From: Streptomyces sp. NRRL S-87
GTDB taxonomy: Bacteria; Actinomycetota; Actinomycetes; Streptomycetales; Streptomycetaceae
Length of the DNA: 64,000 nt
Assembly (NCBI RefSeq): GCF_000719335.1
Contig: NZ_JOGB01000003.1
Location: forward strand, 1-64,000
Direction: 5' to 3'
In this document: piece by piece, positions 9,190-17,651 of the stretch
How positions within the stretch are numbered: the first letter of the stretch is position 1
Layout: each line of letters opens with the position of its first letter
Translations under genes and position numbers: made by a program
Notes under the pieces: generated by a model
Databases searched by the model: none
Seen by the model: only the letters and a program-made list of their open reading frames with translations
Told to the model about the DNA's origin: nothing

Positions 9190-11010
9190 TCAGTGCGCGC
9201 CGGCGTCCGGGTGGACGGCCTCGGAGACCGGGCGGTCGCCGGTCGCCTTCTTCTCCACCGGCTTGCGCAGGGCGATGTTGAGCTCGCGCAGGCGGGCCTC
9301 CTCCAGCTCCGTCGGCGCGCCCATCATCAGGTCCTGGGCGTTGCCGTTGAGCGGGAAGGCGATGGTCTCGCGGATGTTCGGCTCGTCGGCCAGGAGCATC
9401 ACGATGCGGTCCACGCCCGGGGCGATGCCGCCGTGCGGCGGGGCGCCGTACTGGAAGGCGCGCAGCATGCCGGCGAACTCGGTCTCGACGGTCTCGCGGC
9501 TGTAGCCGGCGATCTCGAAGGCCTTGAACATGATGGCGGGCTCGTGGTTCCGGATGGCGCCGGAGGACAGCTCGATGCCGTTGCAGACGATGTCGTACTG
9601 CCAGCCGAGGATGTCCAGCGGGTCCTGGGTCTCCAGGGCCTCCAGGCCGCCCTGCGGCATCGAGAAGGGGTTGTGCGAGAAGTCGATCTTGCCGGTCTCC
9701 TCGTCCTTCTCGTACATCGGGAAGTCGACGATCCAGGCGAACCGGAAGACGTTCTCCTCGAACTGGCCGGCGCGCTTGGCGGCCTCGACGCGGACCGGTC
9801 CCATGATCTTGGAGACCTCGTCGAACTCGCCGGCGCCGAAGAACACGGCGTGGCCGGCGGCCAGGCCCAGGCGCTCGGTGAGGACCTTGACGTTCTCCTC
9901 GGTGAGGAACTTCGCGATCGGGCCGGTCAGGGCGCCCTCCTCGCCGACGCGGACCCAGGCCAGGCCCTTCGCGCCGAGCGAGACGGCGAAGTCGCCGAGG
10001 CCGTCGAAGAACTTGCGCGGCTGGTCGCCGGTGTTCGGCACGGCGAGCGCGCGCACGTGCTTGCCCGCGAAGGCCTTGAACTCGGAGTTCTCGAACACGT
10101 CGGTGATGTCGACGAGTTCGAGGTCGGTGCGCAGGTCGGGCTTGTCGTTGCCGTACTTCAGCATCGACTCGCGGAACGGGATGCGCGGGAACGGCGAGGT
10201 GACGTGGCGGCCGCCGCCGAACTCCTCGAACAGCTCGGTCATGAGCTTCTCGATCGGCTGGAAGACGTCCTCCTGCTCGACGAAGGACATCTCCACGTCG
10301 AGCTGGTAGAACTCGCCCGGCGAACGGTCGGCGCGGGCGTCCTCGTCGCGGAAGCAGGGCGCGATCTGGAAGTAGCGGTCGAAGCCGGAGATCATCAGCA
10401 GCTGCTTGAACTGCTGCGGCGCCTGCGGCAGGGCGTAGAACTTGCCCGGGTTCAGGCGGGACGGCACCACGAAGTCGCGCGCGCCCTCGGGGGAGGTCGC
10501 GGTCAGGATCGGGGTGGCCATCTCGTTGAAGCCGAGGGCGCGCATCTTGTCGCGGATCGCGCCGATGACGGACGAGCGCAGCATGATGTTGCGGTGCATG
10601 CGCTCGCGGCGCAGGTCGAGGAAGCGGTACTCCAGGCGGCGCTCCTCGTTGACGCCGTCGTCCGTGTTGATCGTGAACGGCAGCGGGGCGGCCGCGCCGA
10701 GCACCTCGACCTCGGCGGCCTCGATCTCGATCTCGCCGGTGGCGAGGTCGGGGTTGATGTTCTCGGCGCCGCGGGAGACGACCTTGCCGTCGACGCGGAC
10801 CGTGGTCTCCTTGGACAGCTTGTCCAGGACCTCGGCGGCCGCGGTGCCCGGGCGGGCCACGAGCTGCGTGATGCCGTAGTGGTCGCGCAGATCGATGAAG
10901 AGGATGCCGCCCAGGTCTCGACGATTGTGCAGCCAGCCGCTCAGCCGGACGTCGGAGCCGACGTCAGAGGCGCGGAGCTCGCCGCAGGTGTGGGACCTGT
11001 ACCGATGCAT
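9190..11010 (-). CDS. aspS: Aspartyl-tRNA synthetase
   Basis: 606 residues, full length for a bacterial AspRS. The N-terminal OB-fold anticodon-binding domain ([20 protein letters not shown], about residues 24-43) is followed by the class II catalytic core, with the motif 2 region ([20 protein letters not shown]) and motif 3 ([12 protein letters not shown]) near the C-terminus; a GAD insertion domain lies between. It charges tRNA with aspartate in the cytosol. Streptomycetes are known to lack an asparaginyl-tRNA synthetase and use GatCAB, so the enzyme is probably non-discriminating (charges tRNA-Asp and tRNA-Asn); that is family knowledge, not read here. It is divergent from the SpoIIE phosphatase, with its own candidate promoter at 11058-11085. 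Confidence 0.97.
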   Translation of the reverse strand: MHRYRSHTCGELRASDVGSDVRLSGWLHNRRDLGGILFIDLRDHYGITQLVARPGTAAAEVLDKLSKETTVRVDGKVVSRGAENINPDLATGEIEIEAAEVEVLGAAAPLPFTINTDDGVNEERRLEYRFLDLRRERMHRNIMLRSSVIGAIRDKMRALGFNEMATPILTATSPEGARDFVVPSRLNPGKFYALPQAPQQFKQLLMISGFDRYFQIAPCFRDEDARADRSPGEFYQLDVEMSFVEQEDVFQPIEKLMTELFEEFGGGRHVTSPFPRIPFRESMLKYGNDKPDLRTDLELVDITDVFENSEFKAFAGKHVRALAVPNTGDQPRKFFDGLGDFAVSLGAKGLAWVRVGEEGALTGPIAKFLTEENVKVLTERLGLAAGHAVFFGAGEFDEVSKIMGPVRVEAAKRAGQFEENVFRFAWIVDFPMYEKDEETGKIDFSHNPFSMPQGGLEALETQDPLDILGWQYDIVCNGIELSSGAIRNHEPAIMFKAFEIAGYSRETVETEFAGMLRAFQYGAPPHGGIAPGVDRIVMLLADEPNIRETIAFPLNGNAQDLMMGAPTELEEARLRELNIALRKPVEKKATGDRPVSEAVHPDAGAH

Positions 11011-11057
11011 CGTTCATCCAGTTCTTCGCGACAGCGCGCCGCGGGTCTCGCGACGCG

Positions 11058-11085
11058 ATAGCAGGGTGGAATTCAACCCTGTCAA
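11058..11085 (-). promoter_or_regulatory. Candidate aspS promoter
   Basis: On the minus strand, TTGACA (plus 11080-11085) is followed 16 bases later by TGCTAT (plus 11058-11063), about 47 bases before the aspS start. The -35 is a perfect consensus, so a vegetative (HrdB-type) promoter is likely. Confidence 0.5.
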
Positions 11086-11197
11086 GGTTACCGTCCGGGC
11101 GCGACCGGTAGCCCGCCCGTTTCCGCGCCCCGGCCGAGCCCCCGCGGGCGCCGCGTCCGGAGCGCGCACCCCCTCGACCACCTGTAAAGATGAGGTA

Positions 11198-13351
11198 ATG
11201 CGCACCGAGGACGTCCTGGCCGCGATCGCGACCGGCATGTGGCGGTGGGACAACGCCTCCGGGACGGTCGCCCTCGACGGCGAGGCCGCCCGCCTGCTCG
11301 GGTTGCCCGCGGAGCCGGCCACCCTCCCCGAGGCGGCGGCCCGGTCCCGCTTCCACCCCGTGGACTGGAACGAGATCAACGCGATCGTGAACCTCGCCGT
11401 GGCCGAGGGCACCCTCGCCGAGGCCCGGCTGCGCATCGTGGACGAGGGCGGCCGGGTGCTGCGCACCGTCCGCAGCCGCACCAAGCCGGTCTTCCACGAG
11501 GACCGGGACGGCCGCCGCGACTACCGCCTGATCGGCACGATCCAGGAGATCGCCGAGCCCCAGCCCGGCACCACCGCGGCCCACACCACCGTCACCGGCG
11601 ACTGGCGGCGCTCCCGCGAGGCCTTCCTGCTGGACGCGGGCCGGGCGCTGGCCGAGGCCCGCTCCACCGCCGAGGTGCTGCGGGTGGCGGCCTCGCTGTC
11701 GATGCCCGGCTTCAACCCCGACGGGCTGGCCGTCTTCGGCGTGGCCGGCGACCGGCTGTCGATCATCGGACACCACGGGCACCTGCCCGGCGACGACGTG
11801 CCCTTCTCCGACATGCGCCTGGACACCGACTACCCGGCGGCCGAGGTGGTGCGCACCGGCCGGGCCATCTACCTCCCGACCCCGGAGGAGTACCGGCGGC
11901 GCTTCCCGGCCACCTGGCCGCTGGCCCAGCGCTTCGAGCGGGAGTCGTGGGCCTTCCTGCCCCTGATCGTGGCCGGCCGCACGATGGGCGCCTGGATGGC
12001 CGCCTTCAAGCACCCGGTGACCTTCTCCCCCGACGAGCGCTCGGTGCTCACCACGGTGGCGCGGATGCTGGCCCAGGCCCTGCAGCGGGCTGTGGTGGCC
12101 GATTCGGAGCGGGAGCTGACCACGGGGCTGCAGCGCTCGATGATGCCCTCCCTGGGCGGCCCGGTGCCGGGCATGACGGTGGCCGCGCGGTACGTGCCCA
12201 CCGGCGGCGGCCTCCAGGTCGGCGGCGACTGGTACGACATGATCCCGCTGCCCTCGGGCCGGTTCGCCCTGGTCATCGGGGACGTCCAGGGCCACGACGT
12301 ACGGGCCGCGGGCCTGATGGGCCAGCTGCGGATCGCCGTCCGGGCGTACGCCTCCGAGGGCCACCGGCCGGACGCGGTCCTCTCCCGGGCGTCCCGCTTC
12401 CTGGCCGGGCTGCACGCCGGCACGGAGGGGGCTGCCGAGGCGTACGACGACGCCGACGCGAGCAGCCCCCGCTTCGCGACCTGCCTGTACGTCGAGTGCG
12501 ACCCGCAGACCGGAGTGCTGGAGGTGGCCCGGGCCGGGCACCCCGACCCGGTGGTCCGGATGACCGACGGGACGGTGCTGATGCGCCCGACCGCCGGGGG
12601 CCTGCCGCTGGGCATCGTGCCCGACACCGACTACCCGACCACCCGGTTCACCCTGGAGCCGGGCGAGACGATGATGCTGTGCACCGACGGGCTGATCGAG
12701 ACCGGCGGGCACGACCTCGACACGGGCTGGGCGCGGCTGCGCGCGGTCCTGGAGGACGGGGAGTACGCCGCCGAGGGCCTCGAGAAGCTCGCGGACGCGC
12801 TGGTCTCCGCCGTGCACGGGCCCTCCTCGCACCACACCACCGGCCCGCTGGCCGACCGGCGCGAGGACGACATCGCCGTGCTGCTGCTGTGCCGCGAGGG
12901 CGCGGGCCGCGGCCCCGGCGAGCCGGTGTCCCACCCGAAGCGGCCGGCCCGGCGCACGATGCTGACGGTCGCCCAGGCCGAGCCGGAGCGGATCGCGGGC
13001 GCCCGGCGCCAGGTCAGGGAGCTCCTCCACGACTGGGCCGACCCCGAACAGGTGGACGCGGCCGAGCTGATGGTCTCGGAGATGGTCACCAACGTGCTGC
13101 TGCACACCGACGGCGACGCCATGCTGCTGGCCGAGGCCGTCGGCGAGCTCGGGCGGCGGCGGCTGCGCGTCGAGGTGGCCGACGGCAGCGACGAACTCCC
13201 CCACATGCGGCACCCGAACGAGATGTCCTCCAGCGGGCGCGGCGTGCTCCTGATGGAGATGCTCGCGGACGACTGGGGCGTCGACCCGCGCGGCGAGGGC
13301 AAGTCGATCTGGTTCGCCCTCCACGAACGCTCCGAACCGCAGCCGGACTGA
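11198..13351 (+). CDS. PAS-GAF-SpoIIE phosphatase with anti-sigma-type ATPase domain
   Basis: 717 residues, ATG preceded by GATGAGGT. Domains in order: PAS (about 5-120, with the W-N-E-I type core), GAF (about 137-300), PP2C/SpoIIE phosphatase (about 308-560; metal residues in GGDWYDM, GDVQGHD and CTDGLIE), and an RsbW-like HATPase domain (about 588-714; N box SEMVTNVLLHT, G box SSGRGVLLM). Such proteins control partner-switching by dephosphorylating anti-anti-sigma factors, and the C-terminal domain could itself bind or phosphorylate one. Streptomyces has many paralogues, and the partner cannot be named here. It is divergent from aspS and followed after 36 bases by a permease gene. Confidence 0.92.
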   Translation: MRTEDVLAAIATGMWRWDNASGTVALDGEAARLLGLPAEPATLPEAAARSRFHPVDWNEINAIVNLAVAEGTLAEARLRIVDEGGRVLRTVRSRTKPVFHEDRDGRRDYRLIGTIQEIAEPQPGTTAAHTTVTGDWRRSREAFLLDAGRALAEARSTAEVLRVAASLSMPGFNPDGLAVFGVAGDRLSIIGHHGHLPGDDVPFSDMRLDTDYPAAEVVRTGRAIYLPTPEEYRRRFPATWPLAQRFERESWAFLPLIVAGRTMGAWMAAFKHPVTFSPDERSVLTTVARMLAQALQRAVVADSERELTTGLQRSMMPSLGGPVPGMTVAARYVPTGGGLQVGGDWYDMIPLPSGRFALVIGDVQGHDVRAAGLMGQLRIAVRAYASEGHRPDAVLSRASRFLAGLHAGTEGAAEAYDDADASSPRFATCLYVECDPQTGVLEVARAGHPDPVVRMTDGTVLMRPTAGGLPLGIVPDTDYPTTRFTLEPGETMMLCTDGLIETGGHDLDTGWARLRAVLEDGEYAAEGLEKLADALVSAVHGPSSHHTTGPLADRREDDIAVLLLCREGAGRGPGEPVSHPKRPARRTMLTVAQAEPERIAGARRQVRELLHDWADPEQVDAAELMVSEMVTNVLLHTDGDAMLLAEAVGELGRRRLRVEVADGSDELPHMRHPNEMSSSGRGVLLMEMLADDWGVDPRGEGKSIWFALHERSEPQPD

Positions 13352-13387
13352 CCCGGTCGCGCGGGGGCGGCGTGGTGCAATGGCCGC

Positions 13388-14440
13388 GTGAGCTCCCTGC
13401 TGCCCGAGCCCGTGCGCCGGCTCGCCGCCTGGTGCGTCGTCCTCCTCCTCGTCACCGGCGTGGTGGCGGTCCTGGTCTGGCTGTGCGTCCTCTTCCAGAC
13501 GGCGGTCACCCCGGTCCTGCTCGCCCTGCTCGGCGCCGCGCTGCTCGGCCCGCTGCACCGCCGGCTGGTGCGGGTGCACGTGCACCGGTCGCTGGCGGCC
13601 GCCCTCACCTGCCTCGCCGTCCTCGCGGTGGCCGGCGGGGCGACGTACATCGTGGTGACGGCCCTGGTGAGGACCGGGGACCAGATCGTGGCGGGCCTGC
13701 ACAAGGCGGGCCAGGACCTGGCGGGGCGCTTCGGGGCGGCCGGCACGTCGCTGGAGGACGTGGCCGCGAACGCCAAGAACCTGCTGGCGGACTTCGGCGG
13801 CACCGCCGCGTCCGGGGTGCTGACGGGACTGAGCGTGGTGGCGCAGGTGGCCGCCATGGCGGTGCTGTCGCTGCTCCTGCTCTTCTTCTTCCTGCGCGAC
13901 TCCGACCGGGCGGCCGGCGCGCTGCGCTCCCTGGCCCCGCGGTCGACCGGGGACTTCGTCGAGGCCCTGGCGCGGCGGGCCTTCGGGGCCGTCGAGGGCT
14001 ACATGCGCGGCACCACCTTCGTCGCCCTGATCGACTCGGTGTGCATCACGACCGGCCTGCTGGTGCTCGGCGTGCCGGGCGCGGTCGGGCTCGGCGCGCT
14101 GGTCTTCGTGGGCGCGTACATCCCCTACGTCGGCGCCTTCATCTCCGGCTCGGTGGCCGTGCTGGTGGCCTTCGGGGACCAGGGGTGGGCGACCGCGCTG
14201 TGGGTGCTGGGCGTGGTGCTGGCCGTCCAGCTGCTGGAGGGGAAGGTGTTCACGCCGATGATCCAGAGCCGGACCGTGCACATGCACCCGGCGGCGGTCA
14301 TGGTGGCGATCACGGCGGGGGCCAGCGCGGCCGGCGTCCTGGGCATGCTGCTGGCGGTCCCCGTGGTGGCCGCCGTCACCGGCACCGCCGCGGAGCTGCG
14401 CGCCCGCTACGCGCCGGCGGCCGGGCCCGCCACGGAGTGA
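13388..14440 (+). CDS. AI-2E family (PerM-like) membrane transporter
   Basis: 350 residues, GTG start. The sequence has the AI-2E exporter family pattern: a hydrophobic N-terminal pair of helices, a polar middle segment (about 80-140, with ITxxLxxA-type amphipathic helix), then several membrane spans including LSLLLLFFFLRDSDR and a conserved C-terminal block (GAYIPYVGAFISGSVAVLVA; QLLEGKVFTPMI). Family members export small molecules or act as Na+/H+ antiporters; the name does not imply AI-2 signalling in an actinomycete. It starts 36 bases after the SpoIIE-type gene and may share its transcript. It converges with the pirin gene with an 18-base gap. Confidence 0.88.
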   Translation: MSSLLPEPVRRLAAWCVVLLLVTGVVAVLVWLCVLFQTAVTPVLLALLGAALLGPLHRRLVRVHVHRSLAAALTCLAVLAVAGGATYIVVTALVRTGDQIVAGLHKAGQDLAGRFGAAGTSLEDVAANAKNLLADFGGTAASGVLTGLSVVAQVAAMAVLSLLLLFFFLRDSDRAAGALRSLAPRSTGDFVEALARRAFGAVEGYMRGTTFVALIDSVCITTGLLVLGVPGAVGLGALVFVGAYIPYVGAFISGSVAVLVAFGDQGWATALWVLGVVLAVQLLEGKVFTPMIQSRTVHMHPAAVMVAITAGASAAGVLGMLLAVPVVAAVTGTAAELRARYAPAAGPATE

Positions 14441-14458
14441 GGGGGCCCGGCCGGATGC

Positions 14459-15460
14459 TCAGTCCTCCGCCGGTCCGGCGCCGCGGTGGCCCAGGCCCGT
14501 GTGGGCGTGGGCGGCGGCCGGGATGACGCCCAGGCGGCCGGCCTGGAAGTCGTCGAAGGCCTGCTGGAGCTCCGCGCGGGTGTTCATGACGAACGGCCCG
14601 TAGTGCGCCATCGGCTCCCGGATCGGGCGGCCGCCGAGCAGGACGATCTCGAGGTCCGGCGTGTGGGAGTCCTGCGACTCGTCCGCGCGCACGGTCAGCG
14701 ACCCGCCCTCGCCGAACACCGCCGTCTGACCGGTCTGCACGGGCCGCCGCTCGGCGCCGACGGTGCCGCGGCCGGCCATGACGTACGCCAGGGCGTTGAA
14801 GTCCTCGCGCCACGGGAGGGTGATCTGCGCGCCCGGGGTGACGGTCGCGTGGATCATCGTGATCGGGGTGTGGGTGATGCCGGGCCCCTTGTGGCCGTCC
14901 AGCTCGCCGGCGATCACGCGGAGCAGCCCGCCGCCGTCGGGGGTGGACAGCAGCTGGACGCTGCCGCCGCCGATGTCCTGGTAGCGCGGGGGCATCATCT
15001 TGTCGGAGGCGGGGAGGTTCACCCACAGCTGGAGGCCGTGGAAGAGCCCGCCGCTGACGACGAGGGACTCCGGCGGGGCCTCGATGTGGAGCAGGCCCGA
15101 CCCGGCGGTCATCCACTGGGTGTCGCCGCCGTTGATGACCCCGCCGCCGCCGTGGCTGTCCTGGTGCACGAACGTGCCGTCGATCAGGTAGGTGACGGTC
15201 TCGAAGCCGCGGTGCGGGTGCCAGGGCGTGCCCTTGGGCTCGCCGGGCGCGTACTCCACCTCGCCCATCTGGTCCATCATGATGAACGGGTCCAGGTACT
15301 GGTACTTGATCCCGGCGAACGCACGGCGCACCGGGAATCCCTCGCCCTCGAATCCGGCGGGCGCGTCCACCACGCCCAGCACCTTCCGGGCGACCGTTCC
15401 CTGACCGGGCTCCGCGACCCGGGGGAGCGTCAACGGGTTCTCAACAGTCACTGCAGGCAT
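14459..15460 (-). CDS. Pirin family protein
   Basis: 333 residues, ATG at 15460 preceded by AGGAGG. It has the bicupin pirin fold: the N-terminal cupin with metal-binding histidines in HPHRGFETVTYLIDG and HQDSHGGGG (about residues 65-95), and HIEAPPES further on; the C-terminal cupin is weaker. Bacterial pirins act as quercetinase-like dioxygenases or bind metabolic enzymes; in Streptomyces a pirin has been reported to modulate fatty acid beta-oxidation and redox balance. The gene is monocistronic, with an operator-like inverted repeat just upstream (15482-15500). The winged-helix gene further upstream on the same strand is separated by 356 bases and a hairpin. Confidence 0.92.
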   Translation of the reverse strand: MPAVTVENPLTLPRVAEPGQGTVARKVLGVVDAPAGFEGEGFPVRRAFAGIKYQYLDPFIMMDQMGEVEYAPGEPKGTPWHPHRGFETVTYLIDGTFVHQDSHGGGGVINGGDTQWMTAGSGLLHIEAPPESLVVSGGLFHGLQLWVNLPASDKMMPPRYQDIGGGSVQLLSTPDGGGLLRVIAGELDGHKGPGITHTPITMIHATVTPGAQITLPWREDFNALAYVMAGRGTVGAERRPVQTGQTAVFGEGGSLTVRADESQDSHTPDLEIVLLGGRPIREPMAHYGPFVMNTRAELQQAFDDFQAGRLGVIPAAAHAHTGLGHRGAGPAED

Positions 15461-15481
15461 GGTCCGGACCTCCTTCTGCGT

Positions 15482-15500
15482 CGAGTTTAGTTGAAACTCG
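15482..15500. promoter_or_regulatory. Inverted repeat upstream of the pirin gene, putative operator
   Basis: CGAGTTT and AAACTCG flank a 5-base spacer (AGTTG) 22 bases before the pirin start codon. The AT-rich dyad stands out from the surrounding GC-rich DNA and resembles MarR-type operators. The regulator is unknown. Confidence 0.45.
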
Positions 15501-15600
15501 AACTTTCCGCGACCCCTGCAACGTACCCGCCCCACCGTCCATTCCCGGCCGCGGCACCGCCTCCTCCCAATGTCGGTCCGCCCGCCCGCACGCGCGACAG

Positions 15601-15625
15601 GCCCCGGAGCCAATGGCTCCGGGGC
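15601..15625 (-). terminator. Hairpin downstream of the winged-helix regulator gene
   Basis: Perfect 11-base stem (GCCCCGGAGCC / GGCTCCGGGGC) with a 3-base loop. It lies about 190 bases after the regulator's stop and before the pirin promoter. Confidence 0.55.
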
Positions 15626-15816
15626 CTGCCGGTTGGGTCGCGCCGCGTCGGCGGCAGCCGGTGTGGGGCCGGCCGGGTGGGGCGGAGGGCGCCCCCGTGG
15701 CCCCGATCCCCCGTGGCCCCCGCCCTCCGCACTCCCACTCTCCGCCGCGGGACGCGCGACCGCGATGCTTTCGGGCTCCGCCGAAGCGTCGCCCGCTCCC
15801 GGCCCGGCACCACCAC

Positions 15817-16776
15817 TCACCGGCTGCTGTGCAGCAGCTCGACCCCCAACCCCGTGACGGAGTGCAGGACGGCCTTCCCGTCCCGCTCGGTGGTGATCAG
15901 GCCGGCCGCCCGCAGCGTGCGCGTGTGCTCCGAGACCGAGGGCAGGCTGATGTCGAGGGCGCGGGCCAGCTCGCTCGTGGTGCGCCGCTGCGTCAGGGAC
16001 TGCAGCACGGCCGCCCGGGTGCGCCCCAGCAGCGCGTCCAGCGCACCGCCCGCCGGGCCCGCCCCGGCCAGCGGCAGCGGCGTCATCGCCGGGTAGAGCA
16101 GGACGTACGAGCCGTCCGGCCGCTCGGCCAGCAGCGGACGCCCCGTCCAGAACGCCGAGGGCATCAGCTGCAGCCCGCGCCCGGCCGGCCGCACCTCGTA
16201 GTCCGGGGGCAGTCCGACCTCGAAGGTCGTGCCCGACCAGCGGGCCGCCGGGTGGGTGCTGGCCAGGGCGGCGCGGATGCCGTGCGCCGCCATCAGACGG
16301 GTGCGCCAGGCCACGTCGGCGTGGAACGACTGCCGGATGCGCGGCCAGTACGGGGCCACCACGGTCTCGTAGCCGGCCCGCAGCGCCCCTTCGAGTCCGT
16401 CCCAGGCGTCCCGGTCCCGGCGCCACAGCGCCCGCAGCCAGGAGTCCGGCCCCGGTGCGCGGCCGGCCACCGTGCGGAACTGCCCCGCGGTCAGGTCCGG
16501 GGCGGCCGCCCGGACGGCCGCGAGGGCCTCGTCGAGGCCCGCCACGTACGGCTCCACGAAGGCGGGGTTGTCGCCGTCCGGCCGCAGCAGGTCCAGCAGG
16601 GGCCGCACCCGGTCCGGCAGCTCGCGCGCCAGCCGGCCGCGCCAGCGGCCGAAGACGGCGGCCTCGTCGGTGCGCTGCCACGCGGCCAGCGCGAGGGCCA
16701 GCTCGACCAGCGGGTAGGGCTCCGGGGCGAAGGTGACGCCCAGCAGGTCCTCCGCGCCGAAGTGCACCCGCAGCAA
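15817..16776 (-). CDS. Winged-helix (ArsR-like) transcriptional regulator, DUF5937 type
   Basis: 319 residues with a TTG start at 16776; GGAGGGGG lies 4 bases upstream. A GTG nine bases downstream is an alternative. The first ~235 residues are a helical ligand/sensor region typical of Streptomyces proteins annotated DUF5937. The C-terminal ~75 residues form an ArsR-type winged helix: AAVLQSLTQRRTTSELARAL as helices 1-2, SLPSVSEHTRTLRAAGL as the recognition region, and a wing (ITTERDGKAVLHS). The HTH at the C-terminus is the reverse of small ArsR repressors. No metal-binding cysteines are visible. The target is unknown; the neighbouring pirin gene, which has an operator-like dyad, is a possible one. 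Confidence 0.8.
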   Translation of the reverse strand: MLRVHFGAEDLLGVTFAPEPYPLVELALALAAWQRTDEAAVFGRWRGRLARELPDRVRPLLDLLRPDGDNPAFVEPYVAGLDEALAAVRAAAPDLTAGQFRTVAGRAPGPDSWLRALWRRDRDAWDGLEGALRAGYETVVAPYWPRIRQSFHADVAWRTRLMAAHGIRAALASTHPAARWSGTTFEVGLPPDYEVRPAGRGLQLMPSAFWTGRPLLAERPDGSYVLLYPAMTPLPLAGAGPAGGALDALLGRTRAAVLQSLTQRRTTSELARALDISLPSVSEHTRTLRAAGLITTERDGKAVLHSVTGLGVELLHSSR

Positions 16777-16859
16777 GCCGCCCCCTCCGCACCCACGGCC
16801 ACCCGCACCCGGCTACCCGCGCCGGCGGCCACCCGCGCACGCAGCTACCCGCGCACGCC

Positions 16860-17375
16860 CTATCCGTACATGCGGCGCATCGCGAAGTCGACCATCTGCT
16901 CCACGGCCTTCGCGTCGAAGACCATCCGGTGGTCGCCCTCCATGTCGAGGACGAAGCCGTACCCGGTCGGCAGCAGGTCGATCACCTCGGCGCCGGTGAT
17001 GACGAAGTACTTGGACTCCTTGCCCGCGTACCGGCGCAGCTCCTTGAGCGTGGTGAACATGGGGATCACCGGCTGCTGCGTGTTGTGCAGGGCGAGGAAG
17101 CCCGGGTTGTCGCCGCGGGGGCAGTAGACCTTCGACGTGGCGAAGATCTGCTGGAAGTCCTCGGCGGCGAGCTGCCCGGTGGTGAAGGCGCGTACGGCGT
17201 CCGCGAGCGACGGCGGGGACGGCTCGGGGTACAGCGGCTGCTCGGCGTACCCGCCGGCCATGCCCCCCGCCATCGGCTGGCCCATCGGCATGCCCATCTG
17301 CGGCGCCGCCTGCGGCGGGGGCTGGGGAGCGGCGTACTGCTGCTGCCCGGGCGCGTTCTGGTCGTAGCCGTACAT
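16860..17375 (-). CDS. SseB family protein
   Basis: 171 residues from the ATG at 17375. The N-terminal ~55 residues are low complexity, rich in Pro, Gln, Gly and Met (PQAAPQMGMPMGQPMAGG). The rest (about 60-171) matches the SseB/type III secretion-associated fold common in actinomycetes, with YCPRGDNPGFLAL, PMFTTLKELRRYA and VITGAEVIDLLPTGYG. These actinobacterial SseB proteins are not part of a secretion apparatus, and their function is not established. It is divergent from the acyl-CoA dehydrogenase gene with about 276 bases between. Confidence 0.82.
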   Translation of the reverse strand: MYGYDQNAPGQQQYAAPQPPPQAAPQMGMPMGQPMAGGMAGGYAEQPLYPEPSPPSLADAVRAFTTGQLAAEDFQQIFATSKVYCPRGDNPGFLALHNTQQPVIPMFTTLKELRRYAGKESKYFVITGAEVIDLLPTGYGFVLDMEGDHRMVFDAKAVEQMVDFAMRRMYG

Positions 17376-17584
17376 GCGGCACAGACTACTGAAGCCCCCG
17401 CCCGCCCGCCGCAGGCACCGGGGCACAGGCCCCCATCGCGGCCCGAACGCTCCCCGATCCGGCCGAAACCGTTCCTTCCGGCCGCGGACCCCGCACCCTT
17501 CTGACCGGACCGTCCGACCGGACCCGCCCCCCGACCGCCACCACTTGACCCCTGTCACAGTCGCACGTCGGGGGTTGCTCTTAT

Positions 17585-17621
17585 TACTGACGGGTAGCAT
17601 CATCGTAGCTACTTGCTGGTA
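17585..17621. promoter_or_regulatory. Pair of related 12-mers upstream of fadE-like gene, putative operator
   Basis: TACTGACGGGTA (17585-17596) and TACTTGCTGGTA (17610-17621) share the pattern TACT-NN-C-N-GGTA. Each is a partial palindrome with TAC...GTA ends. Their starts are 25 bp apart, and the second ends 30 bases before the acyl-CoA dehydrogenase start. Tandem sites of this kind suit a TetR-type fatty acid regulator. Confidence 0.45.
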
Positions 17622-17651
17622 GATAACCGACCTGCTTACGGAGCCGTCGCC

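Larger units (their letters stand above)
15461..15816. other. Intergenic region between the winged-helix and pirin genes
   Basis: 356 bp with no credible gene. It holds the operator-like repeat near 15490 and a strong hairpin at 15601-15625. The rest is GC-rich sequence with no recognised signal. Confidence 0.6.

Noticed and set aside
11064..11081. AATTCAACCC as a possible tRNA T-arm
   Set aside because: No acceptor or anticodon stems can be formed around it; the short inverted repeat sits within the aspS promoter spacer.
14459..16840. A single 793-residue open frame covering pirin and upstream DNA
   Set aside because: Only the last 333 codons match pirin, and a ribosome site and ATG at 15460 mark the start. 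The remainder is antisense or out of frame to the winged-helix gene.
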